From Piezodorus guildinii (lineage: Eukaryota; Arthropoda; Insecta; Hemiptera; Pentatomidae), in NCBI GenBank assembly GCA_023052935.1, contig CM041292.1, forward strand, positions 98,566,237-98,630,236: DNA of 64,000 bases, in the 5' to 3' direction. This document shows positions 43,201 to 54,080 of this stretch, piece by piece. Every line of letters starts with the position of its first letter. Within the stretch, counting starts at the first letter, position 1. The notes under the pieces are model-generated. The model was given only the letters and a program-made list of their open reading frames with translations, did not search any database and had not been told where the DNA came from. Position numbers and translations under genes: made by a program.

Positions 43201-46157
43201 TAGTGAAGTGCTAAGATTGGGTAGTTCTTTCTCAAGACATTTTCATGACTTTTTATTTTCATTCTACATATTTACTTATTGTGTTATTTAATACAGTTGT
43301 AAATTAATATGAATAAATAATAAAAAAAACTATTAATTTAAGCAATTTCTTCCTTTTAATTCCAAAATAGAATTGATTATAAGAGGAAAAAGTTGAGAAC
43401 GATTTTGGATTTGATACAAAGACTAGTGAGTTCAGAGGTTCAGCAGAAGACCTATCGGCGGGCATGCCACTAAACATACAGAGGGCATTCTGCCAGTGTG
43501 ATTCTCGAGATTCTCAAAAACTTTAACATCCGTCTGCCATTTTGAGAAGATTTTTGAAGAACAGTAAAACGCCACCAATAATAAGCAGAAGAGTAGAGAT
43601 AGATATACCCTTGATCTATTTCTATACTCCTCCAACATAATATAAATATTTTACACCATAAAATTAGGGAAAAGATCGATATCCTAAAAAAGATCGGTAT
43701 TTTTAAGACGTTGTAGAAGAAAAAGAAATATATTAAAGGACACTTAAGACCTCAGCAGTTGAGCGTCCATAAAAACTCTACCTAACCTAACCTTTTACAC
43801 ACTCCCTGTGGATTTCATTCTAAATTTAATTAATTTCGAAAAAGATTTTTTGAATATTCATATTCTAAAACTACGAGTGATTAAATTTGATATCAAAATA
43901 GTTTTAAATATGCTCCTAATTTTAATTAAATAATATCTTCCATCTAAAATGCAGGGATGAATGAGGGGTGTAATGGAAGAATTCAATTAGCACTGATCTC
44001 ATTGTGAATTCAGAGCGACTAGATGCAACGTGTCAACAAAAACTCTACCCACCACTCCCCAACTAAAGAACTAAATTGATGATGAATTATTGCAAACCAT
44101 TAGCAGATATTCGATTCTATCGCGGATCAAGCATTTAATAGGGCTAAAAAGCACTGATGGAGTACCAAATGGGAGGTATGAGAAGAATTTAGGACGAAAT
44201 TAGAGGATGATATTTAAAATACAAGTAAAATAAATAATGATAGAGTTTAGTTGACCGTGGAGAATATTAGATGAGGTAAATGTAAAATGATAATAGGATG
44301 ACAGTTATAAAAAAAAAAAATAAAAAAAATAAGAGGAGTTTCCATTTGCCTACAATACGCCCTCCCTGATGATGACCCACAATGGGGGTCGAAACGTTGG
44401 CAGAAAATAAATGGTTGCAACTACTTAATTGTTTCATTCACTGACCGCCACCCGGACTAATTTCTTACAGTAATTCTCAACGGTCAACTAATTATATCCA
44501 CTTATAAAAAAATTAAAAAAAAATTATTATTATTGTTTCTCGTATCTAATGATTATGTTCTTTTCATATACTACCTATGTTCATTACTAAGTATATTATT
44601 GATATTTCGATAGATGTGCCAGACTATTAAAGAATTGTATGAAGACTATTTATTGTTGGTTGTATATTTGTACAAGAATATTTCTTTAACAAATAAAGTC
44701 ATTATCTAGATCTAGATCTGTTCTATACGATGTTCTTTTTATGAATTACCGTCAAATACCACTTCGAAATTGTTCGTATTTACTTAGTTTCTCTTTATAT
44801 ATACTCTTCAAATATTCCTAATGAAATATCATCATCTTACTTTTCATACTTTATAAAGTCATCTTATTATCATTTTACATTTGTTTCCATATTATATTAC
44901 TGTTACCATATTATTATTGTGTACCTAATTATTATTGTTTATCTTAGACCTGAATAAAACCCACAATGTTGTTCGAAACGTCGGCACACAATTAAAATAT
45001 GTACTACTCGTTAATGTGTGTTTTTTTTTCTGATGACCGCACCCCCAACCATCTTCCTCGTAAAATAGATATAGTAAAGAATTATATTATAGTTGTATTT
45101 GAAACAGGTGAAATTGTTCATATATTGAAATTTAGAATTTTTTAATCTATAAGGTAGTTTAATCTAAAATATTATGAAGTACCGCAGCTTCGATCAAATA
45201 TTTAAAAAAAAAGTGTAATAAAAAAGTCGTTTTATCATTAAAGAAAATACTTGAAAATAACACTAAATATATTCACTTTACATTAAACATCTTTACAAAT
45301 CTGTAAATCAAGGTCAATACGATTTCAAAAGAGAGCCTGACACTGTACAGTGTAGTATCCTTAATATTCAATAGAAATATTTAACGAAAATCACCTTAAG
45401 TTGTTGTAGTTGATCTCCTCCACTAGAATATCCCTAGTTACGTAGTGTAGTAAAATAAAATAAGTATAAATGACAATAAAAGGAAATGAATGCCATAAGT
45501 GTTGGCTTACAAATAAAATCTGATCAAGTTCAGTCCCAACTATTGACTAAACATAACAGAGGGAACGTACTACAATTTAGAGGAAAGAGTAAAAAAAAAA
45601 AAATTCATTTATTGTGCCCACTTCAGGCTGAATTAATAACAATGAAATAAAGAAAACACAGCAATTGGTTGTTTTTCTTCTAGTTATAGATAGAATTAAT
45701 TTGAATTTGCTTTTGCTATCAAACACATATACCATTTATGATACTGTAAAGAGAGATTCCCTTTGACTTAATTAAATTTTCAAAGCTGGAACAACTAAAA
45801 CGTTATTGCATCAATTGCAGTTTCCTCGAGATTTTAATTTTTCAAAATATTTGAAAAATTCTCTGGAAGTGAAAGTATGTGAAGGGTGTGTAACAAAGAA
45901 AGGAAATTACCGCATGGAAAGGTTTTACTAAATGGAAATATTAATAAATGTTTTTATGAGGGTACCATAAGTAAAAAAGCCACTCACAACTCGCTATATA
46001 CAATTGCTACACTTATTGAAATATATTATAAAAGTTTCCATTGAGTTGAAAAGATTTAATATAAATTTAATTTTGTTTCCATGGAAATAACTGGAGATAA
46101 TCTAAAAATGAAAATAATTAATTTATCACTCACTACAACCAACCTTCTACATCATTT

Positions 46158-46219
<62 letters not shown>

Positions 46220-46732
46220 TATTTTTTTTTTCTATTAGCATTTGATTGTTGATTAAATAAAAAAACTAGATAACAATTAAAAGTAAAATAATAATAAGCT
46301 AAGTACAATAAAAACTTATTATTACTTTTATTTTGATGACTGTATTGGTCATTATCTTGTTTTTCTTAGCCATGATAAAGACCAACAATGTAGACCGCAA
46401 CGTTGTCACACAAATAAAGTAAGTTTGTACTATGAATGTGCTTGACTGCACCCTCAATCAACTTCTCCATTATATGTTCTAAAGGGTCAACAATAACACC
46501 ATCATATTCTATGCCAGAGGTGGAATGGGAGTAAAAAATCCTTAGTTATGGCGCCCTTCGGAGGGAATGTGAAAAGGTGGTCCCGAGCCTGTGCGATTTC
46601 AGGTACTCGTTAAAGATTCCTATTCTAATTAAACTTGGATAGGCAACATTTAGGACTCCCACTGTAGCATCAACCGATTAGCCACAGAAGCATACAGCGA
46701 TGATAAAAAAACAAACAATAACTCCATTATAT

Positions 46733-46794
<62 letters not shown>

Positions 46795-47728
46795 AATAGA
46801 TAAAAAGTAGAAAAACAAATATATATATTATATATTGTGTTAATGCTTCAAAGGTCACAGCAATTAGGTATAAATATAAGTTTAAATTATATACATGTAA
46901 CAACTAGAACGATTAACCAATAAATAAAGTTATTTTTTAAACTTAAGGCAATAAAGGCTGTCGGTCAGTGCTGCTAGAACAAAATAAAATGGACAAACCT
47001 CTCTTTAAGTTGAAATCCCGTTACACCTGAAGGGGAGTTTCGCAACAAAAAGAGGAAAAAAAAACAGGAGACACGTGGGGCTGTCAGCCGCCCTCAGAAG
47101 GGAAAAGAAACTCAATTTTGCAAGAGACGTGCATCTGTTGGCAGTTAGAGGAACCTATTGGAGAGAGCTTGTTCCGAGGAGTGGAATAGGGTTAGGCCCA
47201 CCGCTGGTCTCCCATCAACATCCTTGTCCAAACAGGGTTCCTTCTGTTCCTGGGGATCTGTAGGCATTTCCTCTGTCTCATATATGCAGGATTTTACATA
47301 TTCCTCGGCCAGGAAGTACATAAAATAAAAGAAGAATCTACTATAGTGATATAGTAGGAATCCGTTTGGGGAGATCACTCTCTTAGATTTGAAAATTAAA
47401 TCTATATTTATTTACCCGTGGCGTTTTATTCTAACAAAGGATGTCAAATTTACAAAATGGCGAAACTATTGAAAAAAAAAAGAAGAAATACTTTAAACCA
47501 AATAAATTAAAAATATTTAAGACTATTCATATTTGACTTAAGCTCTACATTTATCAATTTTTATTTCATTCTTTAACAGTTTTTATTTTGTCACGGATTT
47601 AGAGTATGAGTTAAAGTGAATGTTATTATCAAAAAGCTGGCCTGATTAAAGATGTTGCAGAAATAAATTTTCCAATTATTTCCAACAGCAATAATATGTT
47701 AATATATAATAATAATAATATATAATAA

Positions 47729-47778
<50 letters not shown>

Positions 47779-48895
47779 TATATATATATTACACACACAC
47801 ACAAAATTCTCATTGGATTCTTCTCATTAGATTGGATCACCTGTGTTGTAGTATATATTTATTTACATGCGGTAGCGTAGGTTACCACTTGTTATACTTA
47901 TTTTTAAATTATTGGTTTTGTTCAGTTACGTCTTTCGTCTGTTTGTTTGTTTATTTATTTAACGGCACTTTATGCTACTATAGCTAATCGGACAATGCTA
48001 CAGTGGGAGTCCTAAATTTCGCGTATTCAGGTTTTATTAGGATAGGGATCTTTAACGAGTACCTGACATCGCATAGGCTCGGGACCACCTTTTAACGTCC
48101 CCTCCGAAGGACGGTATAACTAAGGATTTTTTACTCCCATTAAAAAATCCTAGGACCACCTGCGGGTTTGAACCCGTGACCTTAGGCATAGGAGACTGTT
48201 AAGCTAGCCACCCAGCTACAAGTGATCCCACGTCTTTTTACCATTGATTGAAAGAACGTGTAAATTTAAAACCTATTCCAGTATAATAATAAGTGTATTG
48301 TTTTGTCTATTTAGTAATTTTTGTATTTAATTTATATTACAGAAAATAAAATCACGTTGAAAACAACCTTACACATATATAAAATAATATACAGTTGGTG
48401 AACTTTATTGACGTTTTTTAAGAGTGATCATAAAAATTTGATAGAGACAATTCGAGAATCGTTCCATCCAGAAAACTCTATTTAATCTGCCATTCGACCT
48501 AAAGCCCATCTTACTAAATTACATTCACTTTGTCTCAAAATTATGGAACAATATTATGCTAAAAATATGTATAACTAGAAAAGGTTCCAAAGGGACCATT
48601 TTAGCGGTTATTTTATCGTGATAAGCGGGAGGCCGGATCTGATAGGTCCAGGCGGGTGAAGACAAATCACCAAACTTTCGGGAGCTAACTGGCAATTGGA
48701 GAAATATTACCATAATCACTTTGCCATCGGTTTGCCATTACCGTTCCACATACGTGCTCACGTTAAAATCAATAATTGTATTTTCTCAGAGATAGATTTA
48801 TAAGATATCAGACGTAAACTATATATAATGTGAGTGCGATCAATGCCTGATTATTTTATATTCATGCCTCCAAGGCAGTGTGAAGGGTTCCCAAT

Positions 48896-48926
<31 letters not shown>

Positions 48927-51900
48927 CGATTTTCGGAATCAATGACAATACCTATAGTATATAATTTATAAATATTATTATTCATTTATTTAGTTATATT
49001 ATATTATAAGACTATGTTCGAATACTTGCCTGTTTATATTAAATTACTAAAAACAGGACCAGTGTACCAATGTTTTGGTTCAGTTATGCCAAACAATATA
49101 TGTGCAATACATGTAATGTTATAATTGTCTTGTTTTTTTCATAATGATATATTTAATTGTGGTTTGTTATCTAATGTATGTGCTTATTATTAGGAAATGG
49201 GATATTTCAAGAATGAAAAGAAAAACAAATTATCAAGAATAAACAACATAATTTTTTTTTTTTAAGTGATTAGTATTCAATCTAGTAAAATAAACCACAA
49301 GAATGCACGTACGTACTTGGATATATAATTTTAATATTTATATATTTTCATTTAGATATAGTAGTAATAATTTAATTAGGATGTAGTTTTATAACATAAT
49401 TTGCATTAAACATTTCTGTTCAATTATTTTTTTAAAAGATATATCTTAAGCATTGATTTATTGTTATGCTGAGAAATTCATTTCTTTAATATATATTTCT
49501 TAATCACTATATATTTCTCACTAACGTTCGAGTTACACAGATGCGAGTTTTTTTTATTTTTTTTTATTTATGCCTATGCATTTGTATTATGTTAATTTAT
49601 TTTCCATTCCATCATGGATAAACGATGAAATATTTTTTATTTCAACTTTTTTTTTTTTTTGGCGGTTTTACTATTTTTTAAAGGTACTTACTACAAGTTC
49701 ATGAGGGAAACACACGTATGTACGTAAATAATATTAATTATATGATGATTAATTATTAAATATAAATATTATTACGCTTAGCTAGAGTTATTGATGATTG
49801 CTGTTAGAAAATAATTGTACACAATTTCACAGACCTTTTGTTTGAAATTTTAAAATCCTAAGAGGCTGATCTAGGGTTTGAAATTTATATTAAGCTTTTT
49901 TTATTCATTTTTTTTGTGAGGGGAACAAAGTAGAATTTATTAATAATTTATTTAACCGATCCTTTTAATTAATACAGAAATTTCAATTTATCCGAGGGAA
50001 ACTTAAAGTACAAGTTAAATTGTTCTAAGATTGAAAGGGAAACTGGATAAGATACGAGTAATTAATTAATGTCTTGAGGGTATCGACTTTCTCATTAGCC
50101 GTTCCAGGGCCCGGGAAGAAAGTTGAGGAGCACTCATGAAAGAAGCATCACTATATATTGATCCCTAAGTCTTCAATCTAGTCCAAGCGGCTCATCAATA
50201 ATAACCTATTTATTCCACAACATTCCATTAAAGTAAATGGATTCCGCGCTCTTCGAGTTGTAACTTTAAGAAAAGAAGAAAAAAAATTCTTAAACACAGT
50301 TACAGAACTCAAATGGAAATTATACTTGTATGTATTAATATTTTAGATTGCAAGGAACTGTGGAAAACAGGAAAATATGAACAAATCAGATTAAGACATT
50401 CGAATCCATTGTAACATTGAAGACAAGAATAAATGTACCTTTGCATGAACTTGAAAAACATGAAAAATGAAGAGAATGGCTAAAATCCGTGGGTACTAAA
50501 GAAAAAAATGATTTTTAAATCCTTCAATTATACTCCCCTTGACCCTGTTGAACAGATCCGAAATCTAGGACTTCACCGTGACGATCGTCTTACTTGAAAT
50601 CATCATACAAGATTAAAATGACAAGAAATTGACCGACGTTTTCGACTATTTCAACATTTACTGAATAAACCCTCTAACCTTGCATTTTGCTACAAAAGAC
50701 TCATCTACATGACTATCATAAGACTAAAGATCTCAACTAAACCGGATTCTTTTTCGTAAACAATCCTTGAAATTCTTCATCAAATCCTCAATGCCCTTAT
50801 TTTCTCACAAATAAAATGATCCATAAAGACCTTAATATTCCGTATGTAGCTGATTTAGTCCGAACCAGGTACTATTCCTTTAATGACAAACTCTATCCAA
50901 CTCTAACCAACTAGTTGCAATCCCTGCTTCCTCTACTAACCCTGATAAACCTCCGAGGAGTCTGAAAAGAAGATTGCCTCGGGACATTCTGGTTGAGCAT
51001 AGCTTTTGGAGAGCTGCCAGTGGGTAGTTTCCCTACATGTATATAAACAGTTAGGTTAATATTTTTTTCTCAAATTTACAAGAAGTGTTGCTTAATAAAG
51101 TAGTTAATCTCAATAAATATATTATTTTGAATAAAGAAATGTAAATATGTGTTTAGAGCGCATTTGTGTAGTGTAATGCAGATAGTCGTCGATATGCAAT
51201 TGAACAAGAGACCGATATTTTGAAGATATATAGCGGAGGGTGGGGGACCATCATATCGATCAGCGGCTTTTTGAATTAGTACTTGTTTGATGCTTCGTTC
51301 CCGTATGCGATTGTGCGTGTCATTGTGCGAACCGCAGCGGAGGCTGAAATGAAACCGCTCCTCTGCCCCGTCCCGGTAATAAATAAACCCTCCCCGGCGT
51401 ACTCTAGGACACGTGTGAAACGTGTATGGCTTTAATTACCGACACGTGGATCAATGATCCGTACCCGCAGAGCTGCCTCCCGAAACAATGCCCGCCATCA
51501 TCAATTTCGCAGCGTCTCTGCTCTACCAGTGTCAGGGAAACTTTGTAAAACGGGGGAGAGGAAACCCTTCATGGCGATATGTGTGGTTCTTCCGCATTAC
51601 ATTATCCTCAACAATCCGTGAAGGGATGGATCCGCCAAACTGTTTATATTAAAACTTGCAACAAAACATAAACAAACTCTGCGTTATTATAAGTATATAA
51701 TAAATACCACCCCTTTCATAATCTACTCTTCGCCTTGACGCGTCAAGTTGGTTTATTAAGAGAACAAAATCGATCTAAATTCAGCTATATTTGGAACGTG
51801 GATATTAAATATTTGATATGTTTTTCATTCTAAATACATTATTTAATTCTAATGAATACAAGAGACATGTGCATCTTTTAGAAAATTGAAGACCTATTTT

Positions 51901-54027
51901 TAAAAAAAGCCTTTTTTTCAGTCTTTAGAAAAATTCAATTCGACCATAACTATTGAATTCGCACTTAAAAATAAAAATGTCACATTGATAATGGTCTCCA
52001 TAGCTCGAGTATGACTGATTTCTGGTTTAAATGAAAATCATTATATCCGTGGGCCCTTGGCCTATTTTTCAACTGATTAAATTTAAAATGAAACAAAATA
52101 TATTAATAAATATATATCATAGTCGAACGAATTTGTTACTACTTGTTTAAATAGATAACGTTTTTCAATTATACTAAATTCAAAAATTTGGTGGTATCGG
52201 CATCGAACCTTCGGGTTCGGTAAGCCTATTATTATTGTTGTTATATATGTACATAGCAATCTTAAATATACATTTTTTTTTTTTTTTTAACGATTTATTT
52301 TCGAGTTTAATGTACTCGTGAGATGGAAGTATGAAATGCAATGGATGGATTTGTCAAATATTTTGTTTTAGAAAATCCATGTGGTTAGATTAAAAGGTTT
52401 TTTCTTCTGACATTCATGTCATATTCAGAACACGTGAGCCCCATTGAAAGCACCTGTAGGTGAATCAATTGCTTCAATGGAGTAGCGCACTCGGTATCGC
52501 CATTGCGGACAATAGCTATGAGACAACAATAGGAGACAACAAGTACATACCGTGCTGACAGGCCGGCCCCGCCCAGCCAGGGCGGCAGGAGCAGACCCCG
52601 TGGATGCAGGAGCCGTGCCCCGAGCAGTCCCCATGGCAGTCGGACTCGGGCACGTCGCACTCCGGCCCCTTCCAGCCCTCCTCGCAGTGGCACAGTCCGC
52701 CTCCGTACTTCCCGTGGTTGGAGCACAGCACTGGGCACACGCCTTGAAAAGAATGTGTTGGTTAGTTAGATGTTGTTATTAAGTCAATAAGATTAACGTT
52801 AAGTCTACAAAACGAACTATTTTCTATGAAATTATAAGTATAGAAAATCTTTTTCAATACGTACTTTTAGCACAATCGATCCCTTCGTAGCCGTCGATGC
52901 AATCACATTTGCCGAGATAACAGGACCCGTGTCCCGAACAGTCGTTGGGACAAGCAGTAGATATGCCTTCAGCCTCTTCGACTAGTAGAGTCACTTCGTG
53001 AGGTCGCAGGTCGTCGTTGTAGATGGAGAGGAACCATCTCCCGGCGTCCAGGTACTGGAGGAGTGTCACGTTGACCAACATCGACGCCGACCTCTTCGGC
53101 CTGCTCACCTCGAAGTCGTAGGTCTTGATACCCGTAGGCTGAGGGCCTGGTGTCTGCTGAGGGAGGATTGCTGATCTCTTAAGCCTGAAAGTTATCCATG
53201 ATCCATTATTTCTCATACTGTACAATAGCTTGCATTTTAATTATAACATAAAACAATAACTATTTTCATGAATATTTCTGATTTGTATATTATTACACTT
53301 GAGAGCGGCGTGGTCTAGTTTATAGAGCACAAGTCTACTGTTCTCCGGGTCGAATCCCGGCTGTGGTGGGATATTATTTTTCTGTTAATTCAGTCGGTGG
53401 GCGACCCTAGGGTATGGAGACCCTCCTGGGACAGACCCAGCCACTATACCCTATATAAAAAAAAAATGGAGAAAAACCCTTGTGGCTGAGCGTGAACATA
53501 GCCTAACCACCTCACTGCACGGCCGTTGGCCTAGAAACAGTACGAATCTCGATATGTACAGAGCTAAAGACCCTTCATGGGTAGTTAAGGTACGGTTGTT
53601 TTTTTTTTATTTTACGCTCTATCTAATCGCAGCTTTTGACAGATCTTTTATAATCCGACTGTCTTCCATATGGAACTCTATTTCTTCTTACGTCCGTAAT
53701 TGTAATACCCTCCCGAGTTTCAAACCCCTTCTATTAAATTACTTTCTACCCATTCAATTTTTAAATAATTCTGACTGATCCAGTTTCCATGAAAATATAT
53801 AAATAGAAAAAAACGTTTTGTAACTTATATATTTTTTTTAAAAAATAAGAAAATTATTTTATTTTTTATTCGAGGTTATGTAATATACATTTATATTTTT
53901 TTTTTTTATAAATAAGATGGTTTGGGTGTTGAAAATAGTGGACAACTATTTAATATCCCAACTAGTTATATTATTATTAAATATGTTTACAATAATTAGT
54001 TTTCAAAGCTATACTGATATATTATTG

Positions 54028-54080
<53 letters not shown>

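Larger units (their letters stand above)
28280..52550. other. Intron 3, 24.3 kb
   Basis: The largest intron in view, between EGF 3 and EGF 4. It contains SINE-A (2), SINE-B (3), jockey-like LINEs (5), an interrupted repeat C, hammerhead-like motif repeats, several (TA)n tracts and GC-richer single-copy-looking islands. No further teneurin exon was found, and exon 3 joins exon 4 directly in phase. Confidence 0.85.

Noticed and set aside
43432..43638. 68-codon minus-strand open frame with a hydrophobic stretch
   Set aside because: No family features, no splice context and no fit to Ten-m phases; likely chance.
43780..43793. Interstitial insect telomere repeat (CCTAA units)
   Set aside because: Only about two and a half units; too short to mean anything.
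52385..52782. Long Arg/Ala/Pro-rich frames around exon 3
   Set aside because: Shadows of the GC-rich EGF exon in other frames.
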